Shown: piece by piece, positions 6,205 to 14,867 of the stretch
How positions within the stretch are numbered: the stretch's first letter is position 1
Layout of the letters: the number at the start of each line of letters is the position of its first letter
Origin: DASZZV01 sp035544835
Lineage (GTDB): Bacteria > Acidobacteriota > Thermoanaerobaculia > Gp7-AA8
Reading direction: 5' to 3'
Assembly: GCA_035544835.1 (NCBI GenBank)
Contig: DASZZV010000240.1
Span: 1-20,454 of the forward strand
Length of the DNA stretch: 20,454 nucleotides
Notes under the pieces: generated by a model
Seen by the model: only the letters and a program-made list of their open reading frames with translations
Told to the model about the DNA's origin: nothing
The model's database searches: none
Position numbers and translations under genes: made by a program

Positions 6205-9200
6205 GGTGTGAGCTGCCGTGGAACGTCCGGGTCACGATTCTGGAGCACATATTTCTGCAGAAGGATAGCGACCAGGGCGAGGCTGATGGCCAAACCCACC
6301 AACGATCCGACGCGATACAGTTTTCCCAGACGTCCCAGGTCGTGCAAGAAGCACTTGAAGATCGTGACCACGAGAAGGATCAGGGCGGCGATGCGAGTTG
6401 GCTTGTTCGCGACGATGAGACCGGTGATCAGCATGCCGATGGCGAAGATGGCCCAGGTCAGCGTGTAGGTAAGGTCCTGCGCCAGGTTGGAGCTGAAGTT
6501 GAACGTGAGCGTCGATCCCGTTGAGTAAAAGTCAGCGATCTCGATGTTCAGCAGCAGGAACAGCAGCATGGTCGCGGCGGGGTAAAGGACCCTCGATAGA
6601 CGGGGAAGGCCGGCGCCGAGGTGATCATCGGTCGAGGTCAGTAGATAGGCAGCAAGCCCGAGCGCGATGGCCGCTACCAGATAGGTGTACAGGTACCAGT
6701 TGAAAATCACTACCGAACCGCGGGCGTGATATCCAAGCACGTTGCGGTTCAGGACGAGCCGCACAAAGACCGTCGCAGCGAGAGCGGTACAGGAGTAGAG
6801 GAGTCCGCGATGGCGAATCCGCTGATAGAGCCAGGCCAGTGCCGCTGCTTCCAGCGCCCAGCCAATCGTGATCCATTGCTTATCGAGTTGCAGCGGAATC
6901 GCCAGGGTCACGTAGCCCAGCGCCGTTCCGGCGACCAGGGCCAGACGTCCGAGATGCCGCTCGCCGGCTCGTTGCAGTCGTAGCAGATGAACCAGCAATA
7001 AGGTCATGGCCGCGGCCTCCACGATTGGCAGCAGCCCGATGACGCCGGCGCCTCCTCCTTCCATGATGGCGGCTCGACAGAACAGGAACACGGCCACACT
7101 GGCCAGAACGGCGGCCTGATACGGGGAGATGTCGGATCGATCGCGACGATCGACGAACAGAGGGAACAGGCAGAAAGTCAGGAGCACCGCCGCGGCGAAG
7201 ATCAGTTTGTGCCCCAGCCAACCATGAGTGTGTACACCTGACCCCCAGGCCACCAGGGCAATGGCCACAGATGGAACACTGAGTAGCGAGAGGTGAGTTC
7301 GCCGGTCGTGATAGAGAAAGACCAGAGTGGTAAGCAGGACAGCTAGAACGAGTCCAAAGGTCAGACCGAACCCGGGAGCACCGGGTTGATCGCTGCCCAA
7401 CGCTGAAACGAGCGGAGCCATCAGCAGCGCCACGAGCGCTGCGTTGTCGAACCCTTTGGATCGTTCACCGAAATGACGCGTCGCCAGCAGGCTCCAGCTC
7501 ACAGCATAGGCCCCGCTGATTACCGCTGCCGCGAAGGCGATGGACGGCCACGGGTGTGTGGTCGCCGTCTCGGTCCAGATCATCAGCACGATGGCATTCG
7601 CAACCATCGATCCGACGTGAAGACCGGCCCGCCGCGCATAAAGAGATGCGATCCCGATGGCCAGCGTCAGAACAGCGAGCACCCCGAGAAAGGGCCAGGG
7701 GGGAATCGACAGGGTTCGCTGTCCGGCCACGAAGGCGACGAAGACATGACCGATCAGGCCGAGATACATCCCACGTCCATAAGACAGACTCGTCGCTCCT
7801 GCTTCTGACACCTGGCGTGCCGCCCAGAGGTTTCCCGCGAGGACGACCATGGCCAGACCGGCCACCAGAGCGAGTGCTGGAATGAGATGAGCGGCGATGG
7901 TCACACTCGACCAGAAGACGGTGATGACGATCCACGAGACCAGGGCCCCGAACACGGTGAGAAACGGCTGTCGCGTGGCGGATGACTCGAGAAAGATCGC
8001 TGCATTCAGGAGGACGAGCAGGATTCCTAATCCCCAGAGCGCCGCCGCGGCCACGGGACCTGAGGCGATGAAGAGGAGCAGAAGCAGACTGGCCATGAGA
8101 AAGGCCGAGCTGCCGGACCGTGGCTGCAGCTCTCGTCCGCGCTGCCTTGCCAGCGTCGGCACGCCGATGAAGAAGAGTGCGAAGACAGCGTAGATGCCAA
8201 GAGCGGAGAGCAGATGAGCGTCATCGAGATATTTCGAGGACCACAGCGCTTCGGTAGCCACCACGAAGAACGAAGCCAGGAAATAGGGACCTCCGCGCAG
8301 GGAGCGGATCGCCGCGAATGCAACGATTGCCAGTGCCGCAAAGACCGTTGTAAACAAGAGCGCCGGGCGGGACACGGCCGGCTCACTCGTAACGAGAAAG
8401 GCGAAGAAGAAGAACAGTCCTGCGGCGGCGTAGGAGCCGAGACCTCCGAGCTCTGTGGCCCGCAGTTTTTGCGCCGCGAGCTCGGCAAGCGAGTAGAGCG
8501 CGATGAAGGCCAGTGCGAACAGGAGCACGACTGGGAAGGCGAAGGGCTTGTACTGCCCTGCCGACCAGATGACGAAAACGAGAAGTGTCGAGAGGCCGGC
8601 TCCACCGTGAAGCCCGGTCATCTTTCGATACGTGGCGAGGAAGAACAGACCGACGTCGACGATCAGCAGGAAACCGAATAGGAGCTTGAATTGAGCTCCG
8701 TAGCTCGGCACGGTCGCCAGATACAGGCTGAAAAAGAGCGGAACCAGTGCGCTCGTGGCGGCGGTTCGTTCGAAGAGACGTGATGCCTTGTCTTCCCTGG
8801 AACGATTGCCGATCAGCATGGCCAGCACCGCGGCGATCGGAAACAGGAGAAAGATTCCCGTGGCGAGTGTCAGCTTGCCGGATGTCAGGAACTTCGCAAC
8901 CCAGCCGATCTCGTAAATCGTCGTGAAGGCGAGGCTGAGAACCGTGAGCACGGGCCAGCGGCGCTTGTAGGCGACCCAGCCCATGCCGGCGTTGAGCAGG
9001 AGCAGGTAACCGAACAATCCGATGGGCCGATCCTGCCCCGTGGAAAGCATGTACGGCGTCATGAATCCACCGACCAGTCCGAGCAGGGCAATGAACATCG
9101 ACTCGCGCCGAATCGACAGCGCCACGGCCACGGCCGTGACCAGGATGAGCAGCGCAAAGAGGGCGGTGGCGTTCAGCAGGTGCCACAAGGAATTGGCGGC

Positions 9201-10061
9201 GAAGAAAGTCGAATAGAGAATCGCCACCCCGGCGCCGTCCATGGCGTTGGCGGTGGTGCGATAACCGCGAGCGAACTTCAGCTCACAGACTGCCAGCAGC
9301 GAGATCCCTACGCCGGTTCCGATCACGGCTCGCACCGTCGGGGTGAGAAAGCCGCTCTTGATGAGGTCTCCCATCAAGTAGACCGCGGCCAGGGACAGGG
9401 CGATACCGGCGATCCACGAAAACAACTTCACGCCGACCAGCGCCTCCCAATCGAACGGTTTTCGCGGAGGTGGAGGAGGAGGAGGCACGACGGCAGCGGG
9501 CGCGTCCATGGGAGGTTCAGGCGGCAGCGCTTCAAACGCGGCATCGGAGGCGACCTCCGTCATCTCGGGCTGGTCGACGGCGTCGTAAGCTGCCCCCGGT
9601 ACGACTTCCCACCCATCGTCAATCGCGTCCCCAGGCTTTTCGATAGGAGACGCCGCGGTGATGTCTGGAATCGGGACCGGATATGCAGTTGGTGCAATCG
9701 TTACCTGCTCCTCGGGCATCGGCGCGGCAGCAGGCTCCGGCTCGACGGGCGGCGGAGTGGCAGTCTCAGGCGTCGGGGCTGGCCCGGGATCGCGCACCGT
9801 TCGCCGGGAGAGCTCCCGTTCCAGCGCACTGAGCGAGCCCCGAAGAAGAGCATGCTCTTTTTCCAGATTCTCGAGCCGCCTTCGACTCGTCACCGCCATC
9901 ACGAGCGAGACGATCGGGATCGCGAACGCAGCAAGAGTAAGCAAGAACAGGGAACATCCCAGAAAACTGTTCAGTGCTACCTCCGAGGCCGTTTGGACTG
10001 GACTGCTTAGGCTAGAGTATGGCAGATGTCCAACCCTGCTTCGAATCTCCCGGATGAGCAT
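6201..10061 (-). CDS. DUF2339 giant multi-spanning membrane protein
   Basis: A very hydrophobic protein of about 1286 residues with some 25-30 predicted membrane helices; biochemical function unknown. From this start, a first membrane helix (about 33-57) is followed by a charged coiled coil (60-88, RRRLENLEKEHALLRG), a long Pro/Ala/Glu-rich linker (about 92-200) ending in a run of prolines, and the DUF2339 entry motif FDWEALVGVKLFSWIAG (from about 203). The rest is alternating helices and short loops to the C-terminus. Its stop overlaps the DUF3999 start. The start is uncertain. The frame stays open to 10256 but that would overlap the divergent gene deeply; ATG 10061 overlaps it by 36 bases and has no clear ribosome binding site. 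A GGAGG at 9980-9984 precedes a CTG at 9974 just before the first helix, giving a protein about 29 residues shorter. The family is secure, the N-terminus is not. Confidence 0.85.
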   Translation of the reverse strand: MLIREIRSRVGHLPYSSLSSPVQTASEVALNSFLGCSLFLLTLAAFAIPIVSLVMAVTSRRRLENLEKEHALLRGSLSALERELSRRTVRDPGPAPTPETATPPPVEPEPAAAPMPEEQVTIAPTAYPVPIPDITAASPIEKPGDAIDDGWEVVPGAAYDAVDQPEMTEVASDAAFEALPPEPPMDAPAAVVPPPPPPPRKPFDWEALVGVKLFSWIAGIALSLAAVYLMGDLIKSGFLTPTVRAVIGTGVGISLLAVCELKFARGYRTTANAMDGAGVAILYSTFFAANSLWHLLNATALFALLILVTAVAVALSIRRESMFIALLGLVGGFMTPYMLSTGQDRPIGLFGYLLLLNAGMGWVAYKRRWPVLTVLSLAFTTIYEIGWVAKFLTSGKLTLATGIFLLFPIAAVLAMLIGNRSREDKASRLFERTAATSALVPLFFSLYLATVPSYGAQFKLLFGFLLIVDVGLFFLATYRKMTGLHGGAGLSTLLVFVIWSAGQYKPFAFPVVLLFALAFIALYSLAELAAQKLRATELGGLGSYAAAGLFFFFAFLVTSEPAVSRPALLFTTVFAALAIVAFAAIRSLRGGPYFLASFFVVATEALWSSKYLDDAHLLSALGIYAVFALFFIGVPTLARQRGRELQPRSGSSAFLMASLLLLLFIASGPVAAAALWGLGILLVLLNAAIFLESSATRQPFLTVFGALVSWIVITVFWSSVTIAAHLIPALALVAGLAMVVLAGNLWAARQVSEAGATSLSYGRGMYLGLIGHVFVAFVAGQRTLSIPPWPFLGVLAVLTLAIGIASLYARRAGLHVGSMVANAIVLMIWTETATTHPWPSIAFAAAVISGAYAVSWSLLATRHFGERSKGFDNAALVALLMAPLVSALGSDQPGAPGFGLTFGLVLAVLLTTLVFLYHDRRTHLSLLSVPSVAIALVAWGSGVHTHGWLGHKLIFAAAVLLTFCLFPLFVDRRDRSDISPYQAAVLASVAVFLFCRAAIMEGGGAGVIGLLPIVEAAAMTLLLVHLLRLQRAGERHLGRLALVAGTALGYVTLAIPLQLDKQWITIGWALEAAALAWLYQRIRHRGLLYSCTALAATVFVRLVLNRNVLGYHARGSVVIFNWYLYTYLVAAIALGLAAYLLTSTDDHLGAGLPRLSRVLYPAATMLLFLLLNIEIADFYSTGSTLTFNFSSNLAQDLTYTLTWAIFAIGMLITGLIVANKPTRIAALILLVVTIFKCFLHDLGRLGKLYRVGSLVGLAISLALVAILLQKYVLQNRDPDVPRQLTP

Positions 10062-10415
10062 TTCAATGCTGCTCTTCGGGATCTCATCGCGACCAGCGGT
10101 GCGCGCATCACGGTCGGATATCCGGGCTGGCTGCGGTTTCTGCTGCAGCGCGATGTCGTGGCGATTACGCTGGGAAATCGAATTTACCTTCACGGCGAGG
10201 TGGCTCGTAGAGCTACTGGAGCAATCGAGGCCATCCTGATCCACGAATTGACGCACGTCCGACAGTTTCAGCAGCTCGGGCTACCCCGCTTTCTGTACCT
10301 TTACCTGCATGAATATATGGAGTTACGCGCGTCTGGATTGAATGCCATTGAGGCTTACTCGAACGTCAGTTTCGAGATGGAGGCAGCGCGCGCGGAAGAG
10401 GAGATGACTCGTTGA
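10026..10415 (+). CDS. Small HELTH-motif putative zinc peptidase (DUF4157-like)
   Basis: A 129-residue protein with the zinc-protease motif HELTH at 73-77, inside IHELTHVRQF, the pattern of DUF4157-like minimal metallopeptidase domains. A downstream Glu in FEMEA (117 or 119) is the probable third zinc ligand. There is no signal peptide or membrane helix, so it is likely cytoplasmic. Proteolytic activity is inferred from the motif only; many small proteins of this type are uncharacterised. It is the first gene of a tight plus-strand set: its stop overlaps the TTG start of the M61 peptidase. The start at 10026 is the only ATG after an in-frame stop and has no clear ribosome binding site. Its 5' end faces the DUF2339 gene with almost no spacer. 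Confidence 0.8.
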   Translation: MSNPASNLPDEHFNAALRDLIATSGARITVGYPGWLRFLLQRDVVAITLGNRIYLHGEVARRATGAIEAILIHELTHVRQFQQLGLPRFLYLYLHEYMELRASGLNAIEAYSNVSFEMEAARAEEEMTR

Positions 10416-12154
10416 AGACCAACGCCGCGGTTCGCAATGTCCGCTACAGGCTCTCGTGGGGAGATCCCAACGAACATCTCTTCGATGTAGAGATCACCTT
10501 CACCGCTTGGCGCACCAAGACCGACCTGCTGCTGCCGGCATGGCGTCCCGGCCGGTATCTGGTTCAGAACTACGCCGCCAACGTTCGCCAGTGGAGTGCA
10601 ACCGGTGACGAGGGGAGAGCTCTCGATCTGATCAAGACCGACAAGACGACCTGGCGTGTGACCTCGCGAAAAGGGGAGTCAGTCTGCGTGCGTTATCGCT
10701 TCTTCGCGGGAGTGCTCGATGCCGGCTCCAGCTTTCTGGACGCCGGTGAGGCCTGGTTCAACGGTTCCAATCTCTTCATGATGGTGGTCGATCAGCGAAA
10801 GGCTCCCGCCACGCTCGATCTGCAAATACCGAAAGACTGGCGCGTCGTCACGCAACTCAAAAGGATTTCCGCGAAGCGGTACTCGGCGCGGGACTACGAC
10901 TACCTGATCGATTCGCCGACGATCATTTCCCCTTCCGTCGAGCTAAGAGAGCTCGAGGAGAGCGGCGCGGTCATCGTGCTGGCCTTTCAGAATCAGAAGG
11001 GCATCGACACGCGTCGTTTCGTGGCGCCGGTTCGAAAGATCGTGCGGGGACATGCCGCGCTCTTCTCCGGCATCCCCACATCACGCTACACATTTCTCTA
11101 TCACGTTGGCGACCGCTGGCATGGTGTCGAGCACGAGGACTCCTGCTCGATCATTCTGAAGCGCGCGGAGCTCCTCGGTGCCGGCAAGGACGATCCCGGC
11201 ACCGACCACGCGCTGGCCGTGACCTCCCACGAGTTTTTCCATCTCTGGAACGTCAAGCGAATTCTCCCGGCGCGCTTTGTCCCATACGACTACGCGCGCG
11301 AAACGCCCACGAAGCTTCTCTGGGTGATGGAGGGGGTGACGTCGTATTACGGCGAGCAGATGTTGCGGCGCACGCGGCTGTGGAGCCGCGAGCGCTACCT
11401 CAAACATCTCTCCACCGAGATCACGACTCTGGAAACAACCCCCGGGAAGGCCTGGCTCTCCCTCAGTCAGGCCAGCTTCGACGGCTGGCTGCAGGAGCCG
11501 GCGCAGATGCACGACAAATCGAACGCCTGGATCTCCTTTTACAACAAGGGTGAGATCGTCGCCGCGCTCATGGACATCGAGATCCGCCGCACCACGAAAG
11601 GACTCAAGTCGCTCGATGAACTGATGCGATATCTCTGGAAAAAGTACGGTACCAAAGGACGAGGGCTCGAAGAGGATGCAATTGAGCAGGCATTGCAGAA
11701 ACTCTTTGGTGGTGCACTGGTCGACTTTCATCGACGCTACGTCGAGGGTGTCGAGCCGTTGCCATATGAAGAGTTATTCGGCGCGGCAGGCCTGGCCCTG
11801 ACTCACAAGCCCGGTCAGATCGGAGACCTCGGCGGCAAGATCCGCGCGATCGACGGACGTTTGATCGTCGACTCGGTTCGCGCCGGCGGTTTCGCCATGA
11901 CCGCGGGCCTTCTGCCTGGTGATGAGATCCTGGCCATCGACGGTACGCGAGTGACTTCTCAAGTCGCACTTGCAGCTCTTCTCATTGCTGGTGGAAGAGG
12001 GAAAGCTTCGGTGCTGTTCGCGCGAAACGATGTCGTGCGCACGGTCTCGTCCGTGTCACTGACAAACGGCGACGGGAGGTTCGAGCTCTCGATCAACGAA
12101 CAGCGCTCTCCGTCGCAGGAGGAGATGCTGGCCGGCTGGCTCGGTGAGGACTGA
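10412..12154 (+). CDS. M61-family (glycyl aminopeptidase-like) PDZ metallopeptidase
   Basis: Predicted zinc peptidase of the M61 family. The active site HEFFHLWNVKR starts at His273: His273 and His277 bind zinc, Glu274 is catalytic, and Glu307 in WVMEGVTSYY is the likely third ligand. The order of parts is typical: an N-terminal beta domain (about 1-165), the catalytic domain to about 465, and a C-terminal PDZ domain (about 472-560, with AGLLPGDEILAIDGTRV). The 580 residues are normal. There is no signal peptide, so it is probably cytoplasmic. The start is TTG at 10412, overlapping the previous stop; GAGGAG at 10398-10403 lies 8 bases upstream and supports it. Its own stop shares one base with the next start (TGATG), which implies translational coupling of all three genes. 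Confidence 0.92.
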   Translation: MKTNAAVRNVRYRLSWGDPNEHLFDVEITFTAWRTKTDLLLPAWRPGRYLVQNYAANVRQWSATGDEGRALDLIKTDKTTWRVTSRKGESVCVRYRFFAGVLDAGSSFLDAGEAWFNGSNLFMMVVDQRKAPATLDLQIPKDWRVVTQLKRISAKRYSARDYDYLIDSPTIISPSVELRELEESGAVIVLAFQNQKGIDTRRFVAPVRKIVRGHAALFSGIPTSRYTFLYHVGDRWHGVEHEDSCSIILKRAELLGAGKDDPGTDHALAVTSHEFFHLWNVKRILPARFVPYDYARETPTKLLWVMEGVTSYYGEQMLRRTRLWSRERYLKHLSTEITTLETTPGKAWLSLSQASFDGWLQEPAQMHDKSNAWISFYNKGEIVAALMDIEIRRTTKGLKSLDELMRYLWKKYGTKGRGLEEDAIEQALQKLFGGALVDFHRRYVEGVEPLPYEELFGAAGLALTHKPGQIGDLGGKIRAIDGRLIVDSVRAGGFAMTAGLLPGDEILAIDGTRVTSQVALAALLIAGGRGKASVLFARNDVVRTVSSVSLTNGDGRFELSINEQRSPSQEEMLAGWLGED

Positions 12155-12636
12155 TGGAATCCGATCAATTTGAGTGGGTAGAAGAGCAGATTCCGCTGCA
12201 GGGGATTGAGAAGACAGCGGTAGAGCTCATCGAGATGTATGGCGGAGAGATCTCTTCCTCGTCGAGCGATGAGATCACTTTTTTCCTTCCACGTCGGCGA
12301 GGAGTTGCGGCCAGTGGCTCGATCGATTGCCGTCTGAGCTGGGGCGACGGAGGAAGTGATGGGGGAGGGACGGTGAAGATCGCCACGGCGCGCAACGCCA
12401 ACGAGAAAGCGCAGAAGATAGCGCTCTTGATCGCCGGTGTCTTCGGCGCCTCGATCTGGCTGCTGTGGCCATTTTTCCCGAACCTTGGCGCAGCCTCGTG
12501 GCTCGGCGGCGTGATCGCCTTCGCTGCGTACTTTCTTACTTTGAAAAAGACGGACGGCGGCTTGGCTTTCGATCTCCTGCAGAGATTAGCCAGCTCGCAG
12601 CGGGAGGGCGCTGAAACCGGAGCTGAACAGGCTTGA
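12154..12636 (+). CDS. Small two-helix membrane protein of unknown function
   Basis: I do not recognise this 160-residue protein. Residues 1-80 are polar, with a Ser-rich stretch (ISSSSSDE) and a Gly-rich loop (GDGGSDGGG). Two predicted membrane helices follow (about 88-108 and 112-131), then a charged tail (KKTDGG onward). The gene is the last of the three-gene plus-strand unit; its ATG overlaps the stop of the M61 gene by one base, and GGTGAGGA at 12143-12150 is a good ribosome binding site. The coupling suggests a job tied to the two peptidase-like proteins, for example as an anchor or a target, but nothing in the sequence proves this. Confidence 0.82.
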   Translation: MESDQFEWVEEQIPLQGIEKTAVELIEMYGGEISSSSSDEITFFLPRRRGVAASGSIDCRLSWGDGGSDGGGTVKIATARNANEKAQKIALLIAGVFGASIWLLWPFFPNLGAASWLGGVIAFAAYFLTLKKTDGGLAFDLLQRLASSQREGAETGAEQA

Positions 12637-12669
12637 TCCGGGTTCTCCGCCAATCGAGATGTCAGGTGT

Positions 12670-12928
12670 GAACTCTCCCCTCTCCCCGGCGGGGAGAGGG
12701 TGGCGCCGCAGCGCCGGGTGAGGGGCCGTACGTGTTCGCCGACTGATCTTTGCACGCAAATCATCAGCCCGCTACCGTGCTCTCGAAGGCTGGCGAGACG
12801 TCGCTCGAGGTTCGACACGAAAAACAACGATCAACACCGTCACACCTCCCACGTTATCGCGAGACTGTCACGCCCCTCACCCGCCGCTGCGGCGGCACCC
12901 TCTCCCCGCCGGGGAGAGGGAAGAGTTC
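12670..12928. repeat. REP-like element with 56-base inverted terminal copies
   Basis: This element fills most of the 357-base gap between the membrane-protein gene and the convergent acyl-CoA dehydrogenase. Copy one (12670-12725) reads GAACTCT, then CCCTCTCCCCGGCGGGGAGA and a second palindrome ending GGTGAGGGG. Copy two (12873-12928) is its reverse complement. The copies differ at three positions, and two of these form a compensating pair (GGCGCCGCAGCGCC against GCCGCCGCAGCGGC), so the hairpin is kept. The 147 bases between the copies hold no gene that I can support. Similar CCCTCTCCCC...GGGGAGAGGG repeats are common and dispersed in high-GC bacteria. The hairpins could end transcripts from both sides. 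I saw no clear target-site duplication. Confidence 0.75.
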
Positions 12929-12993
12929 GCCCTCGACATGTGCATGAGAATCGAATCGGGACCGGAAGGTGCGGCAACGCCGCCGGCGATCCG

Positions 12994-14172
12994 TTACAGC
13001 CGATCAGTGAGGATCGTTTTCGCGATCGTCGCCAGCTGCATGTTGGACGTTCCCTCGTAGATCTGGCCGACTTTCGAATCGCGCCAGAACTTCTCGACGG
13101 GGTACTCCTTGGTGTAGCCGTTCCCGCCGAAGAGCTGCACCGAAAGAGACGTGACTTTCTCACATACCTGAGAGGAGAAAAGCTTGGCCATGGCCGCTTC
13201 GCGAACGAAGGGATGGCCGCCGTCTTTCAGCCGCGCCGCGTTGTAGACCATGAGCCGCGCCGCCTCGAGCTCGGTGGCCGCCTGCGCGATCTGAAACTGC
13301 ACACCCTGGAACTCAGAGATGGATCGACCGAACTGCTTGCGCTCCTTCGTGTAGGCAATGGCGTGCTCGAGCGCTCCTCGGGCGATGCCGATCATCTGCG
13401 CGCCGATTCCGATGCGTCCTTCGTTGAGCGTCTCGATGGCGATCTTGTAACCGCGACCGGCCTCACCGAGAACGTTTTCTTTCGGGACGCGGCAGTCTTC
13501 GAACATGAGCTCGCACGTCGACGAAGCCCGGATGCCGGTCTTGTCTTCCTTCTTGCCGATCTTGAAGCCGGGGAAGTCGCGCTCGATGATGAAGGCGGTG
13601 ATTCCTTTGTAACCAGCGTCAGGATTGGCATTGGCGAAGACGATGAAGATCTGCGCCTCGGCCGCATTCGTGATCCAGAGTTTCTGCCCGGTAAGCGACC
13701 AGTGATCGCCCTTGTCTTCGGCGCGGAGTGAGAGTGCGAAGGCGTCCGAGCCGGAGCCGGCCTCCGAGAGTGCGTAGGCTCCAACCGAATCCCTGGCCAG
13801 CATGGAGAGGTACTTCGACCTCTGATCGGGAGTGCCCCAGCGGACCAGGGCGTTGTTGACCAGCGTGTTCTGAACATCGACCAGAACGCCGCAGGAGGCG
13901 TCGACGTGACTGAGCTCCTCAACGACGAGGACGGCGTTGAAAAACGTCGAGCCGGCGCCGCCGAACTGCTCGGGTACCTCGATGCCCATGATGCCGAGCT
14001 CGAAGAAACTCTTGATCAATTCCTTGTCCATGGTCGCGTCATGATCCATCTGATGGACGAGCGGCCGGATCTTCTCGATGGCGAAATCGCGGACGCTCTG
14101 CTGAAACATCATTTCCTCTTCGGAGAGGATCGTGAGCGGCACTCCGCCTGCTGAGAGTGTTTCTGTGGACAT
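12994..14172 (-). CDS. Short/branched-chain acyl-CoA dehydrogenase
   Basis: FAD enzyme that oxidises a short or branched acyl-CoA to the 2-enoyl-CoA and passes electrons to an electron-transfer flavoprotein, as in fatty-acid or Leu/Ile/Val breakdown. Family signatures are clear: ALSEAGSGSD at 134-143, and the second signature from QLFGGNGYTKEYPVEKFWRD at 346-365. The catalytic base is Glu373 in IYEGTSN, the normal position for short-chain and short/branched-chain enzymes. The sequence closely follows human ACADSB in recalled stretches (LTGQKLWIT, GYKGIT, RASSTCEL, LNEGRIGI, FGRS..FQG), so a 2-methylacyl-CoA substrate is possible but not proven. The start at 14172 has GGAGGA 8 bases upstream (complement of 14181-14186). 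It lies 104 bases after the SDR gene on the same strand. The 392 residues are typical. Confidence 0.95.
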   Translation of the reverse strand: MSTETLSAGGVPLTILSEEEMMFQQSVRDFAIEKIRPLVHQMDHDATMDKELIKSFFELGIMGIEVPEQFGGAGSTFFNAVLVVEELSHVDASCGVLVDVQNTLVNNALVRWGTPDQRSKYLSMLARDSVGAYALSEAGSGSDAFALSLRAEDKGDHWSLTGQKLWITNAAEAQIFIVFANANPDAGYKGITAFIIERDFPGFKIGKKEDKTGIRASSTCELMFEDCRVPKENVLGEAGRGYKIAIETLNEGRIGIGAQMIGIARGALEHAIAYTKERKQFGRSISEFQGVQFQIAQAATELEAARLMVYNAARLKDGGHPFVREAAMAKLFSSQVCEKVTSLSVQLFGGNGYTKEYPVEKFWRDSKVGQIYEGTSNMQLATIAKTILTDRL

Positions 14173-14209
14173 GGGCTATCTCCTCCCGGCCCCGAGGGTC
14201 GAAGGCCGG

Positions 14210-14238
14210 ATTGTAGAATTCAAAATTGAAAATTGCGA
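14210..14238 (-). promoter_or_regulatory. Possible promoter of the acyl-CoA dehydrogenase gene
   Basis: On the minus strand, TACAAT (14215-14210) matches the -10 consensus at five of six bases. It follows an unusually AT-rich stretch (TTTTCAATTTTGAATTC) of 17 bases, and TCGCAA at 14238-14233 is a weak -35. It lies in the 104-base gap between the SDR gene and the dehydrogenase, so the latter may have its own promoter. Confidence 0.3.
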
Positions 14239-14276
14239 TCTGCCCTTACGAAATGCGAAGCTCCGACCCGAACTCT

Positions 14277-14867
14277 TCAATGCGGCTCGAGAACCTGACC
14301 GGTTTCGGTGCCCGAGAGTGTCGCGACGTAGCTCTTTGCAACCGTCGCGGCAGGAAGGCCGCCTCCCGGGTCCATTCCCATCTGCACGAGTGTCTCGCCG
14401 ACCCACGGCGGACTGACGACATTCACGCGAATCCCACGGGGAGCTTCGAGCGCGGCGGCGCGGACGAAGCCTTCCAGCCCTGCGTTGACGAGGCTGATGG
14501 CTCCGCTGCCCGGCATCGGCGAGCGCGAGAGCATGCCGCTGGTCACGGCGATCGATCCGCTGTCACGCACCGTCTCGAATCCGCAGCGGATCACATTCAC
14601 CTGCCCCATGAGCTTGTAGCCGAGAGAAGTCTGGAAGTCTTCATCAGAAAGGTCGGCCAGTGGCTTCCATGCACCACTGCCGGCTACGCAAAGAACCGCA
14701 TCGACCGGGCCGACCCGTGAATACATCGCCCGGATCGATTCTATGTCTCTGATGTCGACGGCAACATCACTTCTGCGACCCGCTCCGATGACTTCATGAG
14801 TCGACCCGAGCGCGCTCATGATCTCTTTTCCGATGGTTCCGGTTGCACCGATGACGATGATCTTCAT
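14277..14867 (-). CDS. SDR-fold protein lacking catalytic Tyr/Lys (Lin1944-like)
   Basis: A 196-residue Rossmann-fold protein of the short-chain dehydrogenase type. The dinucleotide-binding loop GATGTIG is at 7-13, and Arg31-Arg32 after the second strand suggests NADP(H). Ser110 (AVTSG) sits at the catalytic Ser position. Where classical enzymes have YxxxK, this protein reads ISLVN, with Ile124 for Tyr and Asn128 for Lys. That fits the Lin1944-like subgroup, which keeps the nucleotide site but lacks the usual active-site residues and has no known reaction. It may be a regulator, a reductase with other chemistry, or inactive. It is also short for a classical SDR (usually about 250). It precedes the acyl-CoA dehydrogenase on the same strand. 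No ribosome binding site is visible before ATG 14867. Confidence 0.88.
   Translation of the reverse strand: MKIIVIGATGTIGKEIMSALGSTHEVIGAGRRSDVAVDIRDIESIRAMYSRVGPVDAVLCVAGSGAWKPLADLSDEDFQTSLGYKLMGQVNVIRCGFETVRDSGSIAVTSGMLSRSPMPGSGAISLVNAGLEGFVRAAALEAPRGIRVNVVSPPWVGETLVQMGMDPGGGLPAATVAKSYVATLSGTETGQVLEPH

Noticed and set aside
12670..12928. CRISPR array
   Set aside because: There are only two repeat copies, in inverted rather than direct orientation, with a 147-base spacer and no cas genes.
12700..13731. Open frame of 343 codons on the plus strand
   Set aside because: It starts inside the REP-like repeat and runs opposite the acyl-CoA dehydrogenase; its translation is Arg/Asp-rich with no recognisable motif.
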